Shown one piece after another: positions 11,238 through 22,315 of a stretch of DNA of 64,000 bases; positions within the stretch are counted from its first letter, which is position 1, and each line of letters begins with the position of its first letter. The stretch is from NCBI GenBank assembly GCA_039654915.1, contig CM077597.1, positions 30,912,001 to 30,976,000 on the forward strand, read 5' to 3'. A model generated the notes under the pieces. The model was not told where the DNA came from. It did no database searches and worked only from the letters and a program-made list of their open reading frames with translations. This DNA is from Aquilaria yunnanensis (lineage: Eukaryota; Streptophyta; Magnoliopsida; Malvales; Thymelaeaceae). The translations under genes were made by a program, and so were the position numbers.

Positions 11238-12654
11238 TGTTGGGTTTCAGGAGCCAAACAGCGCAGCGAAATTTAACCGAAACCTTCCAGGATCCAAGTG
11301 AAATGGGGTAAACCGGGTGTTCAAAAATTTTCATACCTAATTTTCGGTTGAGATCTCTCACTCAACTGTAGAGTCGAATCACAAAACCTGAACAGTTGAC
11401 GTGTTCAGGCTCTCTATGGTATCCACACGAGCCTCTCGGGATCACCACGCTTCCACCACGTCCCGGCAGATGCGTTTCACTTGCGCTCGCAGTGCTAGCT
11501 TGTGTCCTCCAAGGAATTGCAAGAGAAGAGTGCGGCTGTCCTTTTAGGAGGCTAGGGCAAGGAGACCTGCGAATTTCTCACTTAAAAGTTGTATTTATAG
11601 TGAGACTCAACTTCCAGGGCTAATGGGTTTCAAATCCCTAATCCAATTAGGATTTAATTTCGGGCTTAATAATGGCTCAACTCCTTGGCCCATTATTAAT
11701 ACGAAATTAAAGTGAAACCATAACCCAAATAATTAGCCTATGCACTCTAATGATCCAAATAGCTCTATGTGTGCGACCCAATAGGCTCTTGCCATGTTGG
11801 CAATGATCATAAATCACATTTATGATCATAAGCAATGAGCGGTGTCTAGCAACACATCATTGCTACCCAAGTGACAAGATTGTCGGTGAATCGACTAAAC
11901 CTTTATGATCATCACCGATATATGCCATTGTCCCTTTGTCCAAGATATCAAGACTAAGCACGAGACATGGAATGTGTCACTCTCATATAGCCCAATCTTT
12001 GGTTTCTTGATTACCGAGTAGACCAACTTAAACTGACGACATTGATATCATCTATCAACTCATCGGAGCATGGCCATGCATTTTCTAAGTCTCACTCTAC
12101 CAAGGGGCCCGAAGATATCACTCCCGTTACATAGGAGGGACAAATCCCATCTTGATCATACAAATCCCTCTGCATGATATGTGACATACTCAATGACGTC
12201 CTTCAAGTTCACTTAGTTACGAGTAACAAAGGAAAGTATCAAAGTATGTGACTCACATGTAGGGAACCTTGATGATCTTAGGTCGAACGACTACATATAC
12301 CATGATCACTATGAGAATCACTTATGACACTCATATAACGATCCATGAAGTGTTCTCATGGTGGGTCGGTCCAATACACAAGTTTTCCAACTTGTACCCA
12401 TATGTAGACTACATATCTCATATTAGTCTCCACATATGCTAGTCATTATGTATTATTGCAACCCGCTCCACAATAATACTAGACTAGGGACGTTTAAGAA
12501 TATCATTATTCTAGGGTTACAATTATGTTTATTACATTACGCAGAAACAAAACAACAAACAAAATTGCTGGATTAATGCCTCAATAAAATATCATGACTC
12601 AATGTGCAAAAATACAATCATCTCATGATTGGCTTTTTGGGCACAACACTAACA
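11238..12654 (-). mobile_element. Solo LTR, copia family X, copy 1
   Basis: This 1,417-bp LTR is in reverse orientation. It starts TGTTGGGTTTCAGGAGCC and ends CACTAACA, which is the inverse of the family's TGTTAGTG...CCCAACA. A perfect 5-bp target duplication, gcttt, lies at 11233-11237 and 12655-12659. It is nearly the same as the LTRs of the full-length copy at 30576-37502. On the minus strand it carries the family's TATA box (TATAAAT at 11593-11599) and the 27-bp palindrome (11803-11829). With no internal region present and an intact duplication, it is a solo LTR left by LTR-LTR recombination. Confidence 0.95.
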
Positions 12655-12659
12655 GCTTT

Positions 12660-13563
12660 AATGGCATTAGTGTGCACAGCTGCATCTTCCCTATACTCAA
12701 TGATTGAAAAGTCCTTCATCGTCAACTTACTAGCTTTCTTTAACTGTTGCTCTTGCTTCTAACTCTTAATGCCTCGGCTAGCTTTAGCTTAGCCCCTATC
12801 TCCTGCTTTTACTCTTCCTGAATGTCCAAGGGTCTCAAAGTAGTCATAAGAATCCTCACCCTCGCCCTCTAGACTCTAAGAATTACTATCGTCATCTCGA
12901 TAGGTGAAGTAGTATGGCATGAGCTAGCTTAATATACATGAGGATGATGTGAGCCTATGCCCAAAATACTTCCAAACTCCAAATTACCTTCCTGGAACAC
13001 AAAGATATGCAACAAAACAATGGAGAAAAAAGAAGACTAGTATAGAAGAAAGAAGAAGGAATAAAAAGAAATAGATATGATAGAAAATAATGAGAAGAAA
13101 AATAGGACATAATGCACTAAGTACCAAAAAGCTTAAGTTGAATTAAAGAGAAGATATAAGCACAGAGCAATCTGTTTGTTGAATTATGTATACAACATTC
13201 ATTCTTTCATCCTTTAATAATGTACTCTAGGCCTTAATGAGTGTGAAATACCTAACCAAAATAAAATAGAAGTATAAACCAGGTAAAACTCCTAGTTTGA
13301 CTAGAATTAGTTCCTAAATTACACAAATTTACCCATAATGTGTGTCCTTTGCATATTTGTGTAAAACATGCATCAAAATATGTCCTAAACATGCAAAAAA
13401 ACATAATCATGCTAGAGAAAATGAACATAGCTAGTTCAAAACTAAAAAAAAAAAATGCCTGAACCCCTTTGTGTGCCCGAGCACTCCCTCTATATGTCTT
13501 AAGTGTGCTAAAAGGTTTTTTGGGATGCTTAGCTTCATTTGAGTCTAGTTGCTTCTTGAACTT
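12660..13563. other. No gene recognised; probable 3' flank of a gypsy remnant
   Basis: AT-rich with a purine-rich tract near 13000-13100. It lies just downstream (minus-strand sense) of the gypsy integrase remnant, so it may include that element's 3' untranslated region or LTR. No LTR border was found. Confidence 0.4.
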
Positions 13564-14360
13564 TTAACTTGTTAATCTAGGATGCCGAAGGTCCTTCTTA
13601 TAGTTCACCTTAAGACTTAGTTCTTCCTCTAGCCTCCCATGCCCTGGAAAGCTCCATGATGACCCTTGGAGTTCTTCTTGGAGCTCTTTAGCCCTGTTCT
13701 TTGTAATAGGTCTAGTTGAAACCTTCAATGGATCATTTGTGTTTACTGGATTCCTATAATCTCCCCTTTCTTCAACAGGATTCGTCCTTGAATCTACATA
13801 ATCAATGAAAGATAAATCAGCAACATTAAAAGTAGCACTCACATTATACTCACTTGGCAAATCTAATTTGTAGGCATTATTACTAACTCTTTCTAACATT
13901 TGAAATGGACGATCACCTCTGTGGTGCAATTTTGCCTTCCTTTGAGTTGATAATCATTCTTTCCAGATGTGTATCTAAACCTAATCTCCTAGCATAAAGG
14001 CTACATTTTTATGTCCTTTGTTGGATCATTGTGCATATTACTTAGTTTTTTTTTTCTCAATATGCAATTTAACCTTTTCATGCAACTTTTTCACATGCTT
14101 AGCCTTTTATGCACCATCTAAATTAACAAACTCACTAGTAGCTAAAGACATTAAATCAATAGGAGTTAGTGGATTAAAACCATAAACTACTTCAAACAGA
14201 AAGAATCTAGTGGTAGAATGCATAAGTTTATTATAATTAAACTTAGCATGTAGCAAGCAATCTTCCTAAGCTTTTAAATTTTTTCTTGATAATTGCTCTT
14301 AACAAAATAGCTAAGGCTTAATTTGTTACCGCAGTTTATGCATTTATTTGTGGGTGACAA
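13564..14360 (-). pseudogene. Ty3/gypsy integrase C-terminal region (decayed)
   Basis: This is the end of a gypsy pol gene, whose integrase inserts element DNA into the genome. On the minus strand, STTRFFLFEVVYGFNPLTP (about 14170-14230) is followed by KLHEKVKLHIEKK and then, after stops and frame changes, by an open stretch (13564-13929) with RGDRPFQMLERVSNNAYKLD and FNVADLSFIDYVDSRTNP. These match the GPY/F-type C-terminal module of plant gypsy integrases and its usual tail. The core DDE domain, RT and RNase H are not visible upstream, so only a fragment remains. This frame differs in family from the gypsy remnant at 700-3490, whose integrase is absent, so I cannot say whether they are related. 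Confidence 0.8.
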
Positions 14361-14936
14361 ATGGTGGAAGAAAAAACAAAAAGAGGACTTTATAAGGGTC
14401 AGGGAGTAGAAAAAAAAAAAGATGATTCAAGGTAATATTTGATACCTACTAGATGGCATGCTAAAAAGAAGGCATCGATGTGAAGAAAGGTGTCAGGGGC
14501 CATCTAGGATGAGGGGATACATAAGTGTTTTTAAATCCAAAAGATAAAGGGATGAATGGCAAGGTCGAGCCTTGCCTAGACCTGATCAACATAAATGGTC
14601 AACTGTTTGTCAATAGGCTATCTATCCCTTCCATATTCCCTCATGTTGAACACCACTAGGTTGGGGGAACAAAATTGTAAATCCGAAGGCTAGATAAAAC
14701 TCTAGGAGTCAAGATGTTCCCTAGGTTATGCATCTTTCCAAAGTTAAGGGGTTATAGCTCTATGGGTTCACATCCCTTGACCATAGTGGACATTTTCCCC
14801 TTGATATCATACATATACAAGGACAACAATCATCATATAATCAAAAGGGAAGGTAACCTTATTGCCGACCAAATGGTTGGTGATGTACTGAATGTACATG
14901 AGGTAGAATTCAAAAAAAAATTCTAGCAATAATAAA
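14361..14936. other. No gene recognised
   Basis: Contains a plus-strand open frame (14714-14926, 70 codons) without recognisable motifs. The region is interrupted by the solo LTR that follows and resumes at 16353, so it is the disrupted target of that insertion. It may be untranslated retroelement DNA, because an LTR-like promoter appears downstream at 16864. Confidence 0.35.
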
Positions 14937-14941
14937 GAACT

Positions 14942-16347
14942 TGTTGGGTTTCGGGAGCCAAACAGCGCAGCGAAATTTAACTGAAACCCTCCAGGATCAA
15001 AGTGAAACGAGGTAAACCGGGTGTTCAAAAATTTTCGGTTGAGATCTCTCACTCAACTGTAGAGTCGAATCACAAAACCTGAACAGTTGACATGTTCAGG
15101 CTCTCTATGGTATCCACACGAGCCTCTCGGGATCACCACTCTTCCACCACGTCTCGACAGATGCGTTTCTCTTGCGCTCGCAGTGCTAGCTTGCGTCCTC
15201 CAAGGAATTGCAAGAGAAGAGTGCGGCTGTCTTTTTGGGAGGCTAGGGCAAGGAGACCTGTGAATTTCTCACTAGAAGTTATATTTATAGTGAGACTCAA
15301 CTTCCAGGCCTAATAGGTTTCAAAGCCTTAATCCAATTAGGCTTTAATTTCGGGCTTAATAATGGCTCAACTATTGGGCCCATTATTAATACAAAATTAT
15401 TGTGAAACTAAAACCCAAATTATTAGCCCATGCACTCTAATGATCCAAATAGCTCTATGTGTGCGACCCAATAGGCTCTTACCACGTTGGCAATGATCAT
15501 AAATCACATTTATGATCATAAGCAATGAGCGGTGTCTAGCAACACATCATTGCTACCCAAGTGACAAGATTATCAGTGATTCGACTAAACCTTTATGGTC
15601 ATCACCGATATATGCCATTGTCCCTTTGTCCAAGATATCAAGACTAAGCAGGAGACATGGAATGTGTCACTCTCGTATAGCCCAATCTTTGGTTTCTTGA
15701 TTACCGAGTAGACCAACTTAAACTGATGACATTGATATCGTATATCAACTCATCCGAGCATGGCCATACATTTTTCTACGTCTTACTCTATCAAGAGGCC
15801 CGAAGATATCACTCCCGTTACATAGGAGGGACAAATCCTATCTTGATCATACAAATCCCTCCACATGATATATGACATACCCAATGACCTCCTTCAAGTT
15901 CACTCAGTTACGAGCAACAAAGGAAAGTATCAAAGTATGTGACTCACATGTAGGGAACCTTGATGATCTTAGGTCGAAGGACTACATATACCATGATCAC
16001 TATGAGAATCACTTATGACACTAATATAACGATCCATGTAGTGTTCTCATGGTGGGTCGGTCCAGTACACAAGTTCTCCAACTTATACCCATATGTAGAC
16101 TACATATCTCATATTAGTCTCCACATTATGCTAGTCGTTATGTATTATTGCAACCCGTTCCACAATAATACTAAACCAGGGACGTTTAAGAATATCATTG
16201 TTCTAGGGTTACAATTATGTTTGTTAAGTTACGCAGAAACAAAACAACAAACATAATTGCTGGATTAATGCCTTAATAAAATATCATGACTCATTGTGCA
16301 AAGAATACAATCATCTCATGATTGGCTTTTTGGGCACAACACTAACA
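14942..16347 (-). mobile_element. Solo LTR, copia family X, copy 2
   Basis: This 1,406-bp LTR is in reverse orientation, from TGTTGGGTTTCGGGAGCC to CACTAACA. The perfect 5-bp target duplication gaact lies at 14937-14941 and 16348-16352. It differs from copy 1 by scattered substitutions and small gaps. For example, the segment CATACCTAATTTTCGG of copy 1 is shortened here near 15030. The 27-bp palindrome is intact at 15493-15519. Confidence 0.95.
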
Positions 16348-16599
16348 GAACTGAGGGCCTAAATAAATACCTTACTTTGCTAATAATGAATGATGTTAGA
16401 GGAGTCCAAGATAAGGAGTAAAGCTTGGTGAGATGATGGTGGTGGAACGAAATCTTAGGAGAATTGTGAACAGGAAACTAAAGGGTCAGCCCTGGGACAC
16501 AACATGCAATTCTTAAAAGTGAAGTGTCTCTAAGGATGAAAGACCGTTACCCTGTATGGAGCTTTCATGCAGTGACTACACCTAGGTGGGCCTATAATG

Positions 16600-17050
16600 A
16601 TGAGGCACCTTACTTCTTCCATCATTGAGTAGGGGGCCCTTTGATACCCAATTAGGGTTTGATCCGTTACTTAGGACGCTCATTGGAGACTAACTCATTG
16701 GCTTGACATGGAGGAGTCCATTAGAGCATCGGTCATTGTCTAAGGACTAACGGGTTGGGCATTAGTAAGGCTTGGCTCATGTTAAGGAAGAAATCCCCAC
16801 AATCATAGGGACAATCACGTAATGGAGGGAATTTCTTCTCACAATTATCATGAGCTGGGGGCCTATAAAGGTTCTTCTTCAAATGGATGAGGTACTTTAA
16901 ACCTACTTAGCTACTATTTTCACTAAGTTATACACTATTTTTTAGCCTCTATTGAGTTAAGCATCGGCAAGTTCTCCCCAGAACACAACTTTGAGGTCCA
17001 CTAACCTTGTCCTTGCCTTTAGGTGTAGCCATTTTTAAGGGACTCAAGCA
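16600..17050 (+). promoter_or_regulatory. LTR-like promoter of a second gypsy element
   Basis: A TATA box (TATAAAG, 16864-16870) is followed by TTGAGTTAAGCATCGG (16952-16967) and a CTCCCC tract, then AGGTCCACTAACCTTG. This repeats the arrangement at 8003-8080. I read it as part of a diverged gypsy LTR in plus orientation. The outer ends of the LTR were not identified. Confidence 0.45.
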
Positions 17051-19240
17051 TCCCATCATGTACTTTAGATATCACAAGGTTTATTTAGACTACAAGTATC
17101 TATACTAATTATTATCTCATATCATAATTGTTACAAGCTGGATTCTATCGATTAAACTTGTATTTGAACATCTAAGCTCAAGTTTGGCTTTATAAAGCAT
17201 CACACAATGTTTTTAGGCTCCTTGATTGATCTCATTTGGCTTAGGTTTATCCTTACATTCTATGATTTTATCATGTTACCTACTATGTATTGTAAAGAGT
17301 AAACCCATTTACCTTTAGAATGATTTGTGAACTCATGTTATCATTTTTATGAGTTGCTTTAAGCTAAACCCTGATATCTATGTTTTTGATTGTTTACTAC
17401 TTTTGTTATGCCTATGGTGTTTATATTATTCTTTGTGGGTGTGAACATTTTAGATGTAGAAGTGATTCTTGGGACCCTTTAACAAGCTTTCTTGTTCTCC
17501 CTCTTTCTCATATTTATTGACCCATTTGGTTTGGCTAGAAGATTGAGATAATGGAAAAAGTTTGTATTATTCTTAGTTTTAACATTGACTTACTATATAT
17601 AAATTAAGAAAGATAGAAAAAGTGAATACTGAAATGATAGTTCGAATGGAAGCACAGTAAAATAATTTACTAAATATAAAAATGTTACAAAAATTTAAAA
17701 CTACCCAAAGTAGAATATGTTGTGATAGTTTTGCAATGGAAGGAGTATAATTTAAGTGGGGCTATAATAATTCTAACTCAAATAAAAAGTGCTGCTCTTG
17801 ACAGCTGGCTTGAAAGAGATTTATAGACTAGATGACTTACCATCTTTACTACTAGCTTGCTTCACTGATTTAAAATGTAGATGATTACACACGTATAACA
17901 TCCTTATGCTTATCACTTTAAACAACTAGGCTTAGGATGAGAGTCTATTCTTAGGTGAACATGGTCTCGTTAGTCTAATACTTGGGAAAGGGAATTCATA
18001 TGCATTAGCGATTTCTACACCTTCTTACATAAAAAAGAAACTCAAGGACATAGATTAATCGAGACACCATAAAACAATATGAAAGATCAAACCTTCGGAG
18101 GTTTTAAGACATTTTGCTTGTTGCTTAACCATTTTTACTAGAGAGAAACATAAATGCAACATTCTTTATTATTATTAATCTCATAACTTCATAAATGAGG
18201 TTTATATAATTCATCTAATATTTTTCTTAAATGTAATTATTTATGAGTTATTTCTTAATAATTAATGATTGTGTAATGCTTATAAAGGTAAAAAAAAAAA
18301 CTATGATAAGAGTGCATCTTGATGATTAAAAGGGATTAGGTTAGGAGGAAATTAAGAAATATTAAAAAAATTTGTACACAATTTTGGTTTGAGAAATTTT
18401 AGTAGTAAATCAAGATATTTTGGTTGGTTCTACACTAAAATGTAACTGGAACATAGACTTTTAATATATCATTGAAACGGTCGATGAGTTTACTTTAACA
18501 TAGAAGAAATGAAATTTGATTTGGAGGCTTAAGTAAGGAGTTATGCTAATTCTCGCAAAATATGAAATGACAGGCGTTGCGTGAATCTAAAACTTGAGGA
18601 ATAAACTATATTGAATGGGCAAATGAAAATTTTTGAATAAAATATATATTATATCTTGAGAAGTTTAGTTTGATAGTAATTTTGCATATTGCGGTTTGGT
18701 GTTTTCTACAAAGAGTTATGGTCATTCTTGTGGGAGCACACAACTCTGTTTGTCTTATTGGTGGCAGGTTAAGATGGACATTATGGCATTCAAGTTGAAC
18801 CAAGAGTTTTGAAATTTAAATTAGGCTACGTTGATAGTTCAAAGGCCTAAGTGATCAATGGTGGATGAGAGGTTCGGCTCAAATCGGGGTTACTGCAATT
18901 GCGGAGATGAGAACGTGCATGTGAGGTTGCATTGACGATGAGAACTTGAATAGTAAGAAGAAAAGTTTTAGGTGAAAATGATTAAAATAAAAAACTTAGA
19001 TGACTATGTTTAATTGTAATTTAAGTCCCAAAGTTATTAGTTTGTATAATTAGAGGCTAGCAATTTTAAATTGTGCAATCAAATACAATTTTTGTTACAT
19101 AATTTCTAGAAAATGTTCAAGTTACTTAGTCAAGTGGATAAAGTGTCTCGGTCATCAAAGTTTGGAGCTCGATAATAACTACCAATTTTTTCTACACCTT
19201 TATGAGTAAAGAGTATAGGATTATAGCACCATCCATGAAA
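17051..19240. other. No gene recognised
   Basis: AT-rich intergenic DNA. A stretch near 17560-17755 ends GCAATGGAAGGAGTAT, which resembles the inverse of the CTCCCTCCGT end found on many plant MITEs, but I see no matching left end. The minus-strand open frame at 18606-18803 has no recognisable motifs. Confidence 0.45.
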
Positions 19241-19249
19241 GGATGGAAA

Positions 19250-19790
19250 TGGCCTGCATTTTCTTTTTAACTACTAGAAGTGGGAAAGTGCATGTATTGA
19301 TGAAAAAACTCCTAGAACATTAAGAACCTTACTGTTAAATAGAATATTAGTCCTTTCATACCATATTAACGAAAGAAACACCATGATAATTGCAGACCAA
19401 GATTTCTTGCAATCCTTTTTTTTTTAAACAAATGGTGAATTATTTAAAAGTTGTTGAATCCTACCTCTTCACACAAACTTACAATCCCCCCAAATGGAGG
19501 ACCAAATCTAGCTAGATATGTAGCATTTGAAAAGGAGATGGTTTTGTCCTTATGTTCCAATTTGCTACAAGGTGTATAGAATAATGCTTTGTTGTATACC
19601 TCTATCTTCAAGGTTGACTCTTATAGCTATTTTGTTTTGGACAACCTTCCATGAAAAGAAATTTGTCTTCGGAGAGCACCAATTGTTACATTTGAACCCA
19701 TTTTTCTGCTGGGAAGGACCAATTGTTCCATTTGAATCATATGCTTCAGCCAAGGATTTGACTGAAGTTTCCATCAGCATGTAATTTCCA
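19250..19790 (-). pseudogene. LINE (L1-like) ORF2 C-terminal fragment
   Basis: Minus-strand translation gives CSPKTNFFSWKVVQNKIAIR and NLEDRGI, then after a stop HLLFKC, and further on a stretch like FLSLIWYERTNILF. These match, in order, the zinc-binding region after the reverse transcriptase in plant L1 ORF2 proteins (K..FF.W......R..L.+RGI, then HLLF.C) and the following IW.ER...F segment. Frames are broken and nothing upstream of the RT end is visible, as expected for a 5'-truncated, old LINE. I did not find a poly-A tail or a target duplication. Confidence 0.6.
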
Positions 19791-19890
19791 CACTAGTGTA
19801 TTTGCTAACTTCTAGCTTAAGGTAATAAAACTTAACAAAGAGTGAAGTTTATAAAATCCACTCATAAGCCCATATATTAAAATAATTACT

Positions 19891-20452
19891 TGTTGGGTTT
19901 GTTGGCTCAAATTCAAGAAGCTTAGAGATTTTGATTTTATTTAGGATTTGGTTTTAGTTATTTATTTAGGATTTAGTTTTCCTATTTTGATGTGGTTTAG
20001 GTTTGTGTGTGACCTATAACTTGTTGTGTTAGGGTTTGAGTATGAGAAAAAAGCCAATATGGTGAATAGGTAAGATGTGAAGGTTTCTGGAAACAGAAAA
20101 GGTCTAGAGACTGGAGAGGGCTAAGATGAGAAGCCTTTTATGATTCTCATATATTATAGTTGTGCGAGCACAAAATATGATATTGTCAGTAGTGTGTGAG
20201 GGATCCATAGCCCAACATAAGCACTAAGGGCTTACTTCTATTGTAACCTCTATATTTTATTTGAGTGGATTTCTCTCATCTATGGATGTAGGCTAGTTAA
20301 AAGCTGAGCCATGTTAAATTTATATGTGCTTGTCTTATCTTGTTTGTTAATCTGTTTTGCATGATGGGTGATTAGGGAATTTTTTTTCCAACAAGTGGTA
20401 TTAGAGCTTATGACTAAAGAGGATATCGGTGATTGGGGAATTTTTCCCATCA
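19891..20452 (+). repeat. 5' LTR of the TRIM-like element
   Basis: Begins TGTTGGGTTTG and ends CCCATCA. It contains a second PBS-like sequence, TGGTATTAGAGC (20396-20407), about 47 bp before its end. The 3' LTR holds the equivalent TAGAATTAGAGC (21167-21178). An extra TTATTTATTTAGGATTTAG stretch near 19955 is missing from the 3' LTR. Confidence 0.75.
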
Positions 20453-20709
20453 AGTGATATCAGAGTTTGCAGTTTGGTCCTAACATAATGGAGCTTGTGG
20501 TGGTTCATGGCATGGTAGAGCTTGTGTTCGTGTGTATTAATGTGTCGGGATGATGTTGTTTGGAGCTATGTCCGTGTTGTTTGTACTCGTTTACGTTCGT
20601 TGCTGCACTAGCATTTTACGATGTTCGTGCTTCTGATTATGATCGTGATCGTGATCATATGTTCGTGATGTCCATGTTCCTAGTGAAGAATTTGAGCGAA
20701 GGTGGAGAT

Positions 20710-21224
20710 TGTTGGCTTTGTTAGTTCAAATTCAAAAAACTTAGGGATTTTGATTTTGTTTAGGATTTGGTTTTAGTTTTCCTATTTTGATGTGTGTTAG
20801 GGTTTGAGTGTGGCCTATAAAAAGGCTTAGGGTTTGAGTATGATAGAAAAGCCAATATAATGAATAGGCAAAATGTTAGGGTTTCAGGAAGGATGAGAGG
20901 TCTAGAGGTTAGAGAGGGCTAGGCAAAAAAGCCTTTTGTGATTCTCAAATCTTGTAATTGTATGAGCGCAAGATATTGGAGTTGTCAGTTGTGTGTAAGA
21001 GATCCATAGGGCAGTGTGAGCACTAAGGGCATACTTTTACTGTAATCTCTATATTTTGTTCGAGTGAATTTCTCTCATTCGTGGAAGTAGGTTATATAAG
21101 AGCTGAACCACGTTAAATTTGTATGTGTTTGTCTGATCTTGTTTGAGGAATTTTTTTCCCAATAAGTAGAATTAGAGCCTTTGGCTAAAAAGAATATTGG
21201 TGATTGGGAAAAGTTTTCCCAACA
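20710..21224 (+). repeat. 3' LTR of the TRIM-like element
   Basis: Begins TGTTGGCTTTG directly after the purine tract and ends TTTTCCCAACA. It aligns along its length with the 5' LTR. The shared blocks include AGCACTAAGGGC and CATTCGTGGAAGTAGG-like text. Confidence 0.75.
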
Positions 21225-21229
21225 TTACC

Positions 21230-21934
21230 TTTCTTAACATAGCTTCAAGTTCCACTTGAAATCTCAACCATAATTGTGCAAGTAAAGCTAGGTTTTTTCC
21301 CTCTAGAAATTTTGACCACCATATTGGTTGCCCTTTTCTTGTTTTCATCAGCAATGAAGAGATGTGTTATTAACTAGCAAGAAGTTGAAAACCGAAAAAA
21401 AAAACAAATATAAGAAGATATTACAAAGCAAAGCTAGACCTATGTCATACATACATTTACTTGCTAGGCTACTAAATTAGGATTCAGGCATCAAGTTGTA
21501 AAGAACCGCATGCTCTACTAGACCTCCTAGACAACCAACAAAAAGATAACAATTTAACCTGTAAAAACACTTCAATGTGATCAAACAATTTCTTGCTGAA
21601 GACAATTTTAATGTTTCAAACGAGCCAAAGGTTCCAAAGAGTTGCAAAATCCTTCTATTTTTGGTCGCTGCTGTCACTTTCACACACTCGCTTTTGCTCT
21701 TAACTGCTGCTCCCGTTCTTGCTTTTACAACTTTTTACTTAAATTTTGAAAAATGACGGTTTTCCACTCTTGCTCTCCTTCCTGCTCCCGCTTTTGAAAC
21801 ACTTTATGCAACTTAGGACTAGATTTGTTTGAGTTCCAACCCTTCCAAAGCACATTTAGATTTAAAACAATCAAAGAATTTTTGCTATAGCTTCCTAGTC
21901 ATACTACTATTCTCCAAAATAATGGACTTTAAAC
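21230..21934. other. No gene recognised
   Basis: Holds two minus-strand open frames (21172-21354 and 21477-21683) without motifs that I know. CTGCTCCCG recurs near 21705 and 21785, about 80 bp apart. Confidence 0.4.
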
Positions 21935-22190
21935 TAATACTCTCTCCGTTTCACAAAATATGGTCATTTTACTTTTTTTTTTTTGCTCAAATTTAAATTA
22001 AATATATTCATATTAACTTGTATTGTAAAAAATTTTAAAAATTATATTTATAAATTAGAGACCTTAAGGTATTATTTTCATATAAAAATTTTATATTTCT
22101 TTTACAAAATTTAAAATAAAGAAAATTATGAATTAGTTGTTGTGAATAGTAAAGGAGACAAGGTTTACGAGATAAAGTATTTCTTTTTGG
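21935..22190. repeat. Possible degraded MITE
   Basis: Begins ACTCTCTCCGTTTCACAAAA, close to the CTCCCTCCGTTTC end of widespread plant MITEs, and is followed by about 230 bp of AT-rich DNA. No matching inverted right end or clear target duplication is visible, so it is at most a fragment. Confidence 0.35.
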
Positions 22191-22315
22191 GGAAAAGATT
22201 CTTCAACTATAAAATTTGTTCCTAAAAATAAAAGAATAAACTTCTTCATCCAAAAATTTTAAAAAAGAAACTCGGAAATTTGAAGCCTAAGCCTGTACTA
22301 AGAGCTGGTGCCCGA

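Larger units (their letters stand above)
19891..21224 (+). mobile_element. Small non-autonomous LTR retrotransposon (TRIM-like)
   Basis: Two related terminal repeats (19891-20452 and 20710-21224) enclose only about 257 bp. The internal part begins with a primer-binding-like TGATATCAGAGTT (20455-20467, complementary in type to initiator methionine tRNA) and ends with a purine tract, AAGGTGGAGAT, just before the second LTR. Flanking bases are ttact (19886-19890) and ttacc (21225-21229), a 5-bp duplication with one mismatch. There is no gag or pol, so movement would need another element's proteins. LTRs of over 500 bp are longer than in classical TRIMs. The LTRs have diverged by many substitutions and small gaps, so the copy is not recent. 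Confidence 0.8.

Noticed and set aside
11396..11623. Open frames of 70-140 codons recurring in the copia LTRs (also 15092-15313, 31498-31906, 37028-37555, 48246-48851)
   Set aside because: They lie across the promoter/R/U5 part of the LTR on both strands, change with small indels between copies, and match no protein family. They are chance frames in repeated non-coding DNA.
19130..19200. tRNA/SINE-like text TAGTCAAGTGGATAAAG
   Set aside because: It resembles a pol III A box, but the B-box region is poor and there is no A-run or flanking repeat. No tRNA cloverleaf can be drawn.
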